A DNA stretch of 20,481 bases from DASWHD01 sp036393335 (GTDB lineage Bacteria > CG2-30-53-67 > CG2-30-70-394). Both the position numbers and the translations under genes were made by a program. The notes beneath the pieces are model-generated. The model saw only the letters and a list, made by a program, of their open reading frames with translations, made no database searches and was not told the DNA's origin. Location: positions 1 through 20,481 of the forward strand of contig DASWHD010000264.1 in assembly GCA_036393335.1 (NCBI GenBank). The letters are read 5' to 3'. The first letter of the stretch is position 1. Each line of letters starts with the position of its first letter. Shown piece after piece: positions 7,192-14,792 of this stretch.

Positions 7192-7605
7192 TCACGCCGC
7201 GACCGTGAGCTCCAGAACGCTCGCCAAGGTGGTGTTGGTGAGGAAATCACGCACGTGGCGGTCGAAGCCGGACCACAGGAGGTCGGTCACCATGCGACAA
7301 CTGCTATGGTCCTCGATGTAGTCGGGAAGGTTGAGATTGAGGAAATCCTGCATGTCGATCGCCTCGATAATGTCGTACAGACAGATCTCTTCGGGCGTGC
7401 GGGCCAGGCGATAGCCGCCGCGCCGGCCCCGGATTGACTCGATGATCCCGCGGTTGCGCAGCTTGCTGAACAGGTGGGCCAGGTAGTTGAGTGAGATGCC
7501 CTCATCCTCGGCGATCTCGGTTAGCGAGATGTAACGGCCGTCACCGTGCAGCGCGAGGTAGGAGAGGGCGCGCACCGAGTAAGTGATTTTGGTCGACAGG
7601 ATCAT
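7192..7605 (-). CDS. Rrf2-family transcriptional regulator without the Fe-S cysteine triad
   Basis: The protein has 137 residues starting MILSTKITYSVRALSYLALH, the standard Rrf2 N-terminus. The winged helix-turn-helix covers about residues 26-70 (ISLTEIAEDEGISLNYLAHL, then the wing GRRGGYRLAR). The C-terminal part ends in the family pattern DLLWxxxxxxVRDFLTNTTLASV. IscR, NsrR and RirA carry three closely spaced Cys ligands before this segment. Here only C75 and C103 exist, and C103 does not align obviously with a cluster ligand. A classic [2Fe-2S] sensor therefore seems unlikely; a thiol or other small-molecule signal is possible. The start codon overlaps the stop of the DUF4340 gene (ATGA), so the regulator is translated with the ABC-type operon and probably controls it or itself (inference). 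Confidence 0.92.
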   Translation of the reverse strand: MILSTKITYSVRALSYLALHGDGRYISLTEIAEDEGISLNYLAHLFSKLRNRGIIESIRGRRGGYRLARTPEEICLYDIIEAIDMQDFLNLNLPDYIEDHSSCRMVTDLLWSGFDRHVRDFLTNTTLASVLELTVAA

Positions 7606-8966
7606 GGGGCGGGCTCGGAGGCGGTGGGCGTTTCTGGAGTGGGCGGGGCATCTGGCGTCGCGAGGTGATCGGTGAAGCGATCGATGGGGGGTAGGAGACG
7701 GGAATAGAGGTCAGGATCCACTTCCAGGAGGGGGCCGTCGGGGAGGCGACCCACCGCGGAGGCCGTGGTGGAGAAGCCCAGCTCCCACAGGAGCCGCTCA
7801 CCTTCGAACAGGCGCAGGCGCGGAACGTCACCTTCCAAACCAATGTGGTCGTCACGGTACCGCGTTCCCTCGCTGTTCTCCAAGTCCTGGAGATAGTCGT
7901 CCACGACGCCGTCCGCGATCGCCCGATCGTCTTCGGTAATCCAGCGACTTTCTGCACGCCGCAGGGTGAGGCCGGCGCCGCCCATCTCCAGCTCGATGCG
8001 ATCCACGCGGTACGCCTCGATCGGAGCGACGTGCCGATCGCGCAGCGCCTCGGCATCCGGCAACAGGCGCGCGGCCGTGGCCGCCGGCAGGGTGCCGAAA
8101 AACCCCAGCCCCTCCTGGTACGCCACCGCATCCCCCCCAGGCTGGCGGCTCAGGTGGACCACGCTCGCCGCCTGCTGGTCATCGACCAGGCGCAGGCTCG
8201 ACCACGGCTCGGTGATCATGAGCGGCGCCTCCGCACCCGCCAGCGAGGCCAGCTCCGGCGCCTCTGCCTGGTCCATCGCGTCCAACCAGTCGGTGACCCG
8301 CCGGGCGTCGGCACGGCCAAGATCCGGCTCCGCGATCGTCCACACGCCCTCTTCCCCTTTGCTCAGGCGCAGCCGGCGGTCGCCGTCGGTCATCTCGACG
8401 GCCACCGTTCGCCAGCGCGGGATGGCGAAGATCCGATGGCGCCGCAGCTCTTCCGCCGGTTTTTGCAGGGTCTGACGCAAGGGCGAGGCGGTGATGATCA
8501 CCTCGTCGCCGTCGCTCCGTCCCAGGTAGTAGCGACCCTGAAGGGTGGGGGCGTCGATCCCCACCTGCAGCGTTACGTCGATTCCCTCACCGCCCAGGTG
8601 GAGGGTGGCGGCCGGCGTGTCCAGTCCCAGCTCGTCGCGCTCCTGCGCGTCCACCGTGAATCGCCGCAGCACCCCGGGGGTGGTCGCCTCGTAGAGCAGG
8701 TCCTCCACCGCCTGAGGACGGGCCGGTGCCACCTCGGGAGCCTGCAGCCACCAGCGCCGCTGCGGGTCGCGTGCCAGGCGAATGGTGTCTCCGTCGCGCT
8801 CGATCTCGATGGCGTCGACCCGGTCGCGCGGGATGTCGAGGAAGACCTCCTGCTGCCCCTCCTCCTCCGCCTTGCGCTCCTGGGCCGGCCGATCCACCTG
8901 GAAGTAGTAAGCGGCCACGGCCGCGAGCAAGAGCGCGGCGATCAGCAGGGAGACGAGGCGATTCAT
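7602..8966 (-). CDS. DUF4340 membrane-anchored protein of the Gld-like ABC operon
   Basis: The protein has 454 residues from ATG 8966, MNRLVSLLIAALLLAAVAAY, a single N-terminal membrane anchor. The frame is open for another 47 codons upstream, but those are encoded by the repeat at 8975-9100 and are not protein-like. The rest is predicted outside the membrane and contains repeated DUF4340-type modules: short strands such as VDAIEIERDGDTIRLAR, RRWWLQAPE, then a linker pair near TVAVEMTDGDRRLRLSKGEEGVWTI, and RIELEMGGAGLTLRRAESRWI. Each module looks like 'sequence-dependent strand, W, threshold helix'. The C-terminal end is Pro/Thr/Glu-rich and perhaps disordered. DUF4340 proteins are regularly encoded after GldG-like genes, and their function is not established. 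The stop overlaps the rrf2 start. Confidence 0.85.
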   Translation of the reverse strand: MNRLVSLLIAALLLAAVAAYYFQVDRPAQERKAEEEGQQEVFLDIPRDRVDAIEIERDGDTIRLARDPQRRWWLQAPEVAPARPQAVEDLLYEATTPGVLRRFTVDAQERDELGLDTPAATLHLGGEGIDVTLQVGIDAPTLQGRYYLGRSDGDEVIITASPLRQTLQKPAEELRRHRIFAIPRWRTVAVEMTDGDRRLRLSKGEEGVWTIAEPDLGRADARRVTDWLDAMDQAEAPELASLAGAEAPLMITEPWSSLRLVDDQQAASVVHLSRQPGGDAVAYQEGLGFFGTLPAATAARLLPDAEALRDRHVAPIEAYRVDRIELEMGGAGLTLRRAESRWITEDDRAIADGVVDDYLQDLENSEGTRYRDDHIGLEGDVPRLRLFEGERLLWELGFSTTASAVGRLPDGPLLEVDPDLYSRLLPPIDRFTDHLATPDAPPTPETPTASEPAP

Positions 8967-8974
8967 AAACGTGG

Positions 8975-9100
8975 CCCCCTCCCCCACCGGGGGAGGGTCG
9001 GGGTGGGGGCGCATGGAAGTTGCCGCCCGTTCGGTTGTGGACCCAGCAAAGCGCTCACTCCGTACGCCCTCCCCCTGACCCCCTCCCGGAGGGAGGGGGG
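8975..9100 (-). repeat. Palindromic-ended repeat element, family 1 copy A (126 bp)
   Basis: It fills most of the 145-bp gap between the GldG-like and DUF4340 genes. The low-coordinate end is CCCTCCCCC-ACC-GGGGGAGGG followed by TCGGGGTGGGGGCG. The other end is CGCCCTCCCCCTGACC followed by CCCTCCCGGAGGGAGGG. Between them lie 53 nt. In the direction of gene transcription the ends come in the same order as in copies B and C, so this copy is inverted relative to them on the plus strand. It leaves only a short space upstream of ATG 8966. Confidence 0.85.
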
Positions 9101-9111
9101 AATTCATCTCC

Positions 9112-10530
9112 TCACAGTGCGCGCCGCCAGCGCCACACCCCGAAGGCGCCGGTCAACGCCACCAGGGGCATGCCGGCAACGAAGACGTAGAACAGGGTGG
9201 CGCCCTGGATGGGCGTGAGGGCGAGGGTCTGGGGCGTGTGCTCCTTGGCACGGATCGAGACCAGTCCCTCCTCCTTGGCCAGCCAGGTGACCGCGTTGAG
9301 GAACAGGTCGCCGTTGCCGGAGAACCCGAACCACTGGTTGGTGGGGAAGTCGGCGTCGCCGGCGACCAGCAGGCGGCCACCCTGGCCGGCCGGCGAGCTG
9401 GTTGTCTCAGCGGATCCGGTCTCGTGATCCGCGACATCCGCAGCACTTCCCTCCTCGGGCTCGGTAACCGCATCTTCCCCCCTACGTTCCGCCAGCACCA
9501 TCACCGCCACCGGCCCCTGGGAATCGCCGTCGTCGAACGCCACCTCCGAGCTCTTGATGTCGCTCTCGCCCCATGCGTCGGGGCCGGTGCGGGCGATCAC
9601 CGTCTGGGTGACACCGGCGCGCTTCTCCTCCTCGATCGGCCGCGCGACGGGGAAGAAGGCCGCGAGGTTGAACCCCTCGGTGATCTCGTGCGGTGGATAC
9701 TGGCTCACCAGAGGGACGGTGAAATCCCCCCCGAACATGCGCGATGTCGGATCGATGATCACCTTCTCCGGCGTCGCGATACCCCACGGCTCGAGGAGCG
9801 CGGCGAGGTCCGAGGTGCTGTCCGGATCGGCGAGGATCACGACGTTGCCGCCGCGGTCCAGGTAGTCGGCCAGCGCCGCGATCTCCTCGGGGAGCAGAGG
9901 CTTACGCGGCCCGGCCACCACCAGCACGTCGGTATCGGTGGGCACCGCACCCGCCTCCAGAAGGAGCAGCTCCGAGGTCTCGAACCCTTGGCCCTCCAAT
10001 GCCCGTGCCACCGAGTCGAGCCCATCGCGGTCGAAGCCGCGCAGCGGGCGCTCGCCGTGGCCGCTGGTGAAGCGGATCTGGCGGCGCGTCTCGCGGGTGA
10101 CGCGGATCAGCCCCGAGGTGATCTCCGACTCCGTGAAGGCGGTGATCCGCACCTCCCGCTCTCCCTGGGTGAGGAGGATGGTGTTGTACTGGGTGATCTT
10201 GTGACGCTGCGCCTCGGCGGGGTGCTTGTCCGGATCGACGAACCGGTAGTCGAACTGGCGGGTCACCGCGCGGCACTGCTCGAAGAGTTGGGTGGCCTCG
10301 CGCTGGGCCGGCGTGTCGGGCTCGAAGAAGGCCGTGGCGTGCACCGGCTCGGTAAGCTCACCGAGCACCTTCACCGTCTGCGGACTCAGGGTGTAGAGCC
10401 CCGCGGCGGTGGTGTCGACCCGCCGGTAATGGTTGTTGGAGATCAGGTTGGCGAACACCAGCACCCCGGCCAGGAGCACGACCAGGAGCGCCGAGCTGCC
10501 GCCGTATTGCAGGCTGCGCCGCCAGCTCAT
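9112..10530 (-). CDS. GldG-like ABC transporter auxiliary protein
   Basis: The protein has 472 residues from ATG 10530 (MSWRRSLQYGGSSALLVVLL). The ATG overlaps the permease stop (ATGA), which fixes the start; the longer open frame upstream is inside the permease gene. It has an N-terminal membrane helix (about residues 14-33) and the GldG entry motif NNHYRRVDTTAAGLYTLSPQT. A large extracytoplasmic ABC_transp_aux domain follows, with ITSGLIRVTRETRRQIRFTSGHGE, TDVLVVAGPRKPLLPEE, GGNVVILADPDSTSDL and RLLVAGDADFPTNQWF. A C-terminal helix ends at WRWRRAL. A Glu/Ser/Thr-rich loop (EPEEGSAADVADHETG region) just before RLLVAGDAD looks disordered. In Bacteroidetes GldG works with GldA/GldF in gliding motility. 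Outside that phylum, homologs are common and the transported substrate is unknown. Confidence 0.88.
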   Translation of the reverse strand: MSWRRSLQYGGSSALLVVLLAGVLVFANLISNNHYRRVDTTAAGLYTLSPQTVKVLGELTEPVHATAFFEPDTPAQREATQLFEQCRAVTRQFDYRFVDPDKHPAEAQRHKITQYNTILLTQGEREVRITAFTESEITSGLIRVTRETRRQIRFTSGHGERPLRGFDRDGLDSVARALEGQGFETSELLLLEAGAVPTDTDVLVVAGPRKPLLPEEIAALADYLDRGGNVVILADPDSTSDLAALLEPWGIATPEKVIIDPTSRMFGGDFTVPLVSQYPPHEITEGFNLAAFFPVARPIEEEKRAGVTQTVIARTGPDAWGESDIKSSEVAFDDGDSQGPVAVMVLAERRGEDAVTEPEEGSAADVADHETGSAETTSSPAGQGGRLLVAGDADFPTNQWFGFSGNGDLFLNAVTWLAKEEGLVSIRAKEHTPQTLALTPIQGATLFYVFVAGMPLVALTGAFGVWRWRRAL

Positions 10531-11297
10531 GAGCGCCACCTCTGGGAATCCAGCAGCCGCTGGGTGGCGAGCAGCGCCAGGCCCGTGAAGCTCACGAAGT
10601 AGACGCAGTCGCGGGTGTCGATCACCCCCTGAAAGAAGTTGTCCAGATGGTCGAGGAGCGACAGGTATTGCAGGAGATCGGCGGCGTCGCCTTCCAGGTT
10701 GTGGCCGGCCCAACCGATCACCCAGGAGAGCAGCAACACGCCGAAGCTGACCAGAGCGGCGATCATCTGGTGTTGGGTGAGGCTCGATGCGAGCAGCCCC
10801 ACGGCGATGAATACCGCCCCCATCAGCCACAGGCCCAGGTAGCCGGCGGCCACCGGCCCCCAGTCCAGGGGCAGGAGGGTGACCGTGTACAGCGGCCATG
10901 CCAGGCTGATCGCGAGGATCAGGGTGTAGAGGATGAGCGCCGCCAGGAACTTGCCCAGGACGATGGCGGTCAGATTGACCGGCGCGGTGTAGAGCAGCTC
11001 ATAGGTGCCGCGGGCCCGCTCCTCCGCCAGCAGGCGCATGGTGAGCAGCGGCAGGATGAGCAGCAGGATCACCGCCACGTTGGAGAACAGCGGCACCACG
11101 ATCCCCTGGTGGGCGGTGAACTGCTCGATGGCGCCGGGGAACTGGGAGGCACGCAGGGACTGGGCCGCGTAGTAGGTGACGATGTCGAAGTAGAAGTAGC
11201 CGGCGAGCAGCAGAAAGACGGCGCACAGGACGTACGCCACCGGGCTGATCAGGTAGGCGCGCAACTCGCGGCTCAGGATCGCGCCGAACCCGCTCAT
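10527..11297 (-). CDS. ABC-2 type permease, GldF-like
   Basis: The protein has 256 residues beginning MSGFGAILSRELRAYLISPV, typical of ABC-2 permeases that enter the membrane after a short amphipathic segment. About six hydrophobic spans are visible: VAYVLCAVFLLLAGYFYF, VAVILLLILPLLTM, ALILYTLILAISLAWPLY, GYLGLWLMGAVFIAVGLLASS, MIAALVSFGVLLLSWVIGW, and VYFVSFTGLALLATQ. The motif RLLAEERARGTYELLYTAPV after the second span is the characteristic cytoplasmic coupling segment. It partners with the ATPase encoded just upstream, with ATGA overlaps on both sides, and presumably with the GldG-like protein downstream. The substrate is unknown. Confidence 0.93.
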   Translation of the reverse strand: MSGFGAILSRELRAYLISPVAYVLCAVFLLLAGYFYFDIVTYYAAQSLRASQFPGAIEQFTAHQGIVVPLFSNVAVILLLILPLLTMRLLAEERARGTYELLYTAPVNLTAIVLGKFLAALILYTLILAISLAWPLYTVTLLPLDWGPVAAGYLGLWLMGAVFIAVGLLASSLTQHQMIAALVSFGVLLLSWVIGWAGHNLEGDAADLLQYLSLLDHLDNFFQGVIDTRDCVYFVSFTGLALLATQRLLDSQRWRS

Positions 11298-12247
11298 GCC
11301 GTCACCTCCACGGCCACCGGCCCCCCCGCCTCCTCGGTGGTGAGCTGCACGAAGACTTCCTCCAGCGATAGGCGCTGCGCCTCGAAGGCCAGCAGACCGA
11401 AGCCGCCCTCGACCACGGTCTTGGTGATCGCCTCCCGGCAGTCACCGTCCAGCGCCGTCTCCACGAGCAGAACGCCGTTATCCGCCTCGCTCACCGCCAC
11501 CACGCCGGGCAGGGCCGCGAGTCGACCCTGCAGCGCCGGGCTCGGCCGCGCCACCTCGATGCGGTGCTTCTCCGTGTCGCGCAGGCGCGCGGCGAGGGTG
11601 TCGAAGGTGTCGGTCGCGACCACCCGCCCCTGATGGATGATCACCACCCGCTGGCAGGTAGCGCGCACCTCCGGCAGGATGTGGCTCGACAGGATGATCG
11701 TATGGTCCCCCGCGAGGGACTGGATGAGCTGGCGGATCTCGATGATCTGATTAGGGTCGAGGCCGACGGTGGGCTCGTCGAAGATCAGCACCGGCGGGCT
11801 GTTGACCAGGGTCTGGGCGAGCCCGACGCGCTGGCGGTAGCCCTTGGAGAGGTTCGCTACCAACCGCCGCCGCACCTCGGTCAGCCCGGTCTTCTCGATC
11901 GCTTCGTTCACCGCCGCCTTGCGCCTGCGCCGCGCCACGCCCTTGAGCCGGGCGACGAAGGTAAGCTGTTCCGTGACCGTGAGCTCCGGATAGAGCGGTG
12001 GGGCCTCCGGCAGGTAACCGATGCGCTCCTTCACCGCCCGGGGATGCTCGAAGATGTCGTCGCCACCCACCGTCACCCTGCCGGAGGTCGCCGGCAGGAA
12101 GCCGGTGATGATACGCAGGGTGGTGGTCTTGCCCGCGCCGTTCGGCCCGAGAAACCCGAGGATCTCGCCCGGTGCGACGTGGAAGGAGACGTCCCGCACC
12201 GCCTCGATCGGGCCGTACCGCTTGTGCAGGTTCTCGACGTAGATCAT
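11294..12247 (-). CDS. ABC transporter ATPase, GldA-like
   Basis: The protein has 317 residues from ATG 12247 (MIYVENLHKRYGPIEAVRDV). All ATPase motifs are present: Walker A GPNGAGKTT (34-42), signature LSKGYRQR (133-140), Walker B VLIFDEPTVGLDP (from 153), and the H-loop His in SSHIL (189). In place of a strict Q-loop it has LPEAPPLYPELTV, as is common in this subfamily. The C-terminal 100 residues form a DUF4162-like accessory domain. The frame continues upstream, but nothing there resembles protein. It is the first gene of the operon ATPase-permease-GldG-DUF4340-Rrf2. It overlaps the permease start by 4 bp and is divergent from degQ across about 385 bp. A weak Shine-Dalgarno precedes the ATG. 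Confidence 0.93.
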   Translation of the reverse strand: MIYVENLHKRYGPIEAVRDVSFHVAPGEILGFLGPNGAGKTTTLRIITGFLPATSGRVTVGGDDIFEHPRAVKERIGYLPEAPPLYPELTVTEQLTFVARLKGVARRRRKAAVNEAIEKTGLTEVRRRLVANLSKGYRQRVGLAQTLVNSPPVLIFDEPTVGLDPNQIIEIRQLIQSLAGDHTIILSSHILPEVRATCQRVVIIHQGRVVATDTFDTLAARLRDTEKHRIEVARPSPALQGRLAALPGVVAVSEADNGVLLVETALDGDCREAITKTVVEGGFGLLAFEAQRLSLEEVFVQLTTEEAGGPVAVEVTA

Positions 12248-12631
12248 GAGCTGCAGCTTGCTAAGCGCCGACCCGCGGCACGCGACGGCGGGACGTGCAG
12301 GCAGGGTCCTGCCCACAGTGAGCCGGCGCGGGATCGACAGCAACGGGACGCGAAATACCCACGCACTGCGCTTGTTGTCAAGAGGGGTGGGCGGGGCGCG
12401 GTCTGGATCCGAGCCGATCCCGCACGTCGCGGCCGCGTCACGCAAGCAGGGTTGACGGCCGCCGATTGTCGTCCATCATGTCGCCCGTGACGCCTCTGTG
12501 GGGGCGCAACGACCGGCCGTCGCTTCATATTCCCAGCGCGCAGGGCGCGCCCGTCGTAGACGCTGCATGACCACCGCGAGTTAAGATAGGCGCCTTAGTT
12601 CTTCTCTATAGCCCCCGAAGGATCTCTGCCG
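12248..12631. other. Divergent promoter region between the Gld-like operon and degQ
   Basis: These 384 bp contain no convincing gene. They must hold the promoters for both directions. The main elements I can see are a TTGACA -35 box on the minus strand (listed separately), a tight dyad GGCAGG/CCTGCC near 12300-12313 between that promoter and the ATPase gene, and a GCGCGCAGGGCGCGC dyad near 12536-12550. A weak TAAGAT box (plus strand, about 12580) could serve degQ, but its -35 is poor. Confidence 0.4.
12352..12381 (-). promoter_or_regulatory. Possible sigma-70-type promoter for the Gld-like operon
   Basis: On the minus strand there is a perfect TTGACA (12376-12381), an 18-bp spacer and TATTTC (12352-12357). 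It reads toward the ATPase start at 12247 with a leader of about 100 nt. The -10 match is weak (TATTTC against TATAAT). Confidence 0.35.
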
Positions 12632-14077
12632 ATGTTTCGCACCCTCCTGCTGGTCGTCCTGTGTCTCCCGTTACTCGCCACCCCGGTCCACGCCGACGCG
12701 GCCAAGCCGTTCTGGGAGGAAGACGGCGACGTGGCCGCTCCGGCCCCCGACTCACCGATACGCTGGAACACCTTCTCCCAGCTCGCGGAGAGGTTGCGCC
12801 CGGCGGTGGTCAACATCTCCACCACCGAGACCGTGCGCCATCCCAATGTGCCGGGGATGCGCCAACCCAATCCCAACGATCCCTTCGAGGACTTCTTCCG
12901 CCGCTTCTTCGAGGGGCCGGGTATGGGCGGCGGCCCGCCGCGTGAGTTTCAGCGTAAGAGTCTCGGCTCCGGCTTCATCGTCTCGCGCGAGGGATACATT
13001 GTCACCAACAACCACGTGGTGGAGAACGCGGACAAGGTGACGGTGCGGCTGAACAACGAGCACGAGTTCGAGGCCGAGGTAGTCGGCCGCGACCCGAAGA
13101 CCGACCTCGCCCTGGTCAAGATCGATGCCCACGAAAAGCTGTTCGCCGTCCCTCTCGGCGACTCCGACGCCTTGCAGGTCGGTGAATGGGTGGTGGCCAT
13201 CGGCAACCCCTTCGGCCTCTCTCATACGGTGACCCAGGGCATCGTCTCCGCCAAGGCGCGGGTGATCGGCGCGGGGCCGTACGACAACTTCATCCAGACC
13301 GACGCCTCGATCAACCCCGGCAACTCCGGTGGCCCCCTGTTCAACATCCGCGGTGAGGTGGTGGGGATCAACACCGCGATCATCTCCGGCGGTACCGGGA
13401 TCGGGTTTGCGGTGCCGGTGAACATGGCCAAAGAGGTGATGCCGCAGCTCAAGGAGCACGGCAAGGTGACCCGCGGCTGGATCGGCGTCTACATCCAGGA
13501 GATCACCGCCGATCTTCAGGAGTCCCTCGATCTGAAGGATCGTGACGGCGCATTAGTCGCCGACGTGGTCGAGGGCTCGCCGGCAGGCACGGCGGGAGTG
13601 AAACGCTCGGACGTGATCGTCGCGTTCAACGGCAGGCCAATTACTAGGATGGAAGAGCTGCCGCGTGCCGTGGCCGCGACGCCGGTCGGCAAGAAGGTGG
13701 AGATCGAGGTGATCCGCGACGGCCGGTCCAAGACCCTACAGATCGAGGTCGGCCTGTTGATGGAGGAGGACGAAGGCGCGCCCGGTCACACCAGCAGCGA
13801 AGACTTAGGCATGGTCCTACAGGAGATCACGCCCGAGCTGGCCGACAGCATGAACCTCGAGGAGCGCGCAGGGTTGCTGGTCTCCGACATCGACCAGGGG
13901 GGTCCGGCATGGGAGGCCGGGATCCGGCGCGGCGACATCCTCCTGGAGGTGAACCGCAAGTCCGTCACCAACGTCGAGCAGTTCCACGCGGCGCTCGAGT
14001 CGCGTGACAAGGAGCGCGCCACCCTGTTCCTGGTGAAACGCAGCGGCAACACCCTGTTCTTCGGGGTGAAACCGTGA
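12632..14077 (+). CDS. degQ: Periplasmic serine protease, DegP/DegQ (HtrA) family
   Basis: The protein has 481 residues. A Sec signal peptide (MFRTLLLVVLCLPLLATPVHA, probable cleavage after residue 21) sends it to the periplasm. The trypsin-like domain carries the full triad: H128 in TNNHVV, D158 in DPKTDLALVK and S232 in NPGNSGGPL. An LA-loop-like insertion rich in Pro, Phe and Gly (about residues 70-105) precedes the core. Two PDZ domains follow, at about 285-375 (GWIGVYIQEITADLQESLDL, GSPAGTAGVKRSDVIVAF) and 395-475 (LGMVLQEITPELADSMNL, GPAWEAGIRRGDILLEVN). It should act as a chaperone-protease for damaged envelope proteins. The Shine-Dalgarno is AAGGA, nine bases before ATG. The stop codon lies at the edge of an inverted repeat. 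It is the first gene of the plus-strand series; DegP versus DegQ cannot be decided from sequence alone. Confidence 0.94.
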   Translation: MFRTLLLVVLCLPLLATPVHADAAKPFWEEDGDVAAPAPDSPIRWNTFSQLAERLRPAVVNISTTETVRHPNVPGMRQPNPNDPFEDFFRRFFEGPGMGGGPPREFQRKSLGSGFIVSREGYIVTNNHVVENADKVTVRLNNEHEFEAEVVGRDPKTDLALVKIDAHEKLFAVPLGDSDALQVGEWVVAIGNPFGLSHTVTQGIVSAKARVIGAGPYDNFIQTDASINPGNSGGPLFNIRGEVVGINTAIISGGTGIGFAVPVNMAKEVMPQLKEHGKVTRGWIGVYIQEITADLQESLDLKDRDGALVADVVEGSPAGTAGVKRSDVIVAFNGRPITRMEELPRAVAATPVGKKVEIEVIRDGRSKTLQIEVGLLMEEDEGAPGHTSSEDLGMVLQEITPELADSMNLEERAGLLVSDIDQGGPAWEAGIRRGDILLEVNRKSVTNVEQFHAALESRDKERATLFLVKRSGNTLFFGVKP

Positions 14078-14213
14078 GTGGGGGATGGGGGTTGCGGGGT
14101 GGGAGAAGGACCGCCCTTCGGGCGCCAGATGACGACGTGAATCGAAGGCGTCCCTGAAATCATTGATGGCCGCCATCGGCGAACATCCACCCCTCATCCC
14201 CCAATCCCCACCC
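14076..14213. repeat. G-rich inverted repeat between degQ and the DUF1844 gene
   Basis: Arms 14076-14102 and 14187-14213 are 27 bp each, with 22 of 27 positions complementary, and enclose about 84 bp. The left arm begins inside the degQ stop codon. A small CGCCC/GGGCG hairpin (14112-14124) lies inside the loop and could slow or end transcription, but it has no T-tract. Together with the flanks, this accounts for the 190 bp between the two genes; no gene is seen there. Confidence 0.6.
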
Positions 14214-14267
14214 CGTGCCCCAATGACCGAGACACCATCTCCAGCGTAGACCCAGCGGAGCAACCCC

Positions 14268-14708
14268 ATGGCCGAAGAACAAGGCTTCACCTTCAAGGAG
14301 CGGCGCACGTCGCACCTCGATGCCGACGAGGTGAGCCTGCAAGAGCAGGAGAAGGAAAAGCTGCGCAAGACGCGCGAGGCGGACAAGCAGCGGCTGGAAC
14401 GCCAGCAAAAGACCGCGCCCAAGCCGTCGGTGCACGGCGGCGTGGACATCATCACCCTGTTCGAGACCCTCGCCACCTCGGCCCTGGCACAGATGGGCCT
14501 GCTCGCGGATCCCAGCCGCCCGGTCCCCGAGGACCCGCGCGGCGCCCGCCAGGCGATCGACCTGCTGCGGGTCCTAAAGGACAAGACCGCAGGCAACCTC
14601 ACCCCCGAGGAGCAACGGGTCCTCGATGACCTCCTCTACACCTTGCAGATGAACTACGTGCAGAAGACCAAGGCCGGAACCCCCGTCCCGCCGCCTCCTG
14701 GTACGTAA
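14268..14708 (+). CDS. DUF1844 family protein
   Basis: The protein has 146 residues starting MAEEQGFTFKERRTSHLDAD, with GGAG seven bases before the ATG. The first 60 residues are highly charged (KERRTSHLDADEVSLQEQEK, then EKLRKTREADKQRLERQQKT) and look like a coiled coil or disordered linker. The rest matches the DUF1844 core: GVDIITLFETLATSALAQMG, then RQAIDLLRVLKDKTAGNLTP and EEQRVLDDLLYTLQMNYVQ. There is no signal peptide or membrane span. The family's function is not established. It lies between degQ and moxR on the same strand, and the gaps contain repeats rather than genes. Its C-terminal TKAGTPVPPPPGT is probably flexible. Confidence 0.85.
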   Translation: MAEEQGFTFKERRTSHLDADEVSLQEQEKEKLRKTREADKQRLERQQKTAPKPSVHGGVDIITLFETLATSALAQMGLLADPSRPVPEDPRGARQAIDLLRVLKDKTAGNLTPEEQRVLDDLLYTLQMNYVQKTKAGTPVPPPPGT

Positions 14709-14723
14709 CCGCAATACGGAAAC

Positions 14724-14763
14724 GATTCGCGTTGATTCGCGACCCCATTCGCGTCCATTCGCG
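14724..14763. repeat. Four ATTCGCG units between DUF1844 and moxR genes
   Basis: ATTCGCG occurs four times at 14725, 14735, 14747 and 14757, spaced 10, 12 and 10 bp. Similar ATTCGCG-type tracts occur as short interspersed repeats in various bacterial genomes. The near-helical spacing would also suit a multimeric DNA-binding protein, upstream of moxR. Which of these applies cannot be told from one locus. Confidence 0.6.
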
Positions 14764-14792
14764 GTCCCGTTTTTTGATTCTGTGAGAATGCC

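Noticed and set aside
8967..9111. Hairpins between GldG-like and DUF4340 genes as a rho-independent terminator
   Set aside because: The hairpins belong to the repeat family and have no T-tract; the downstream gene belongs to the same functional set, so termination is not assumed.
10531..10899. N-terminal extension of the GldG-like frame
   Set aside because: It lies within the permease gene in another frame; the ATGA overlap at 10527-10530 explains the start.
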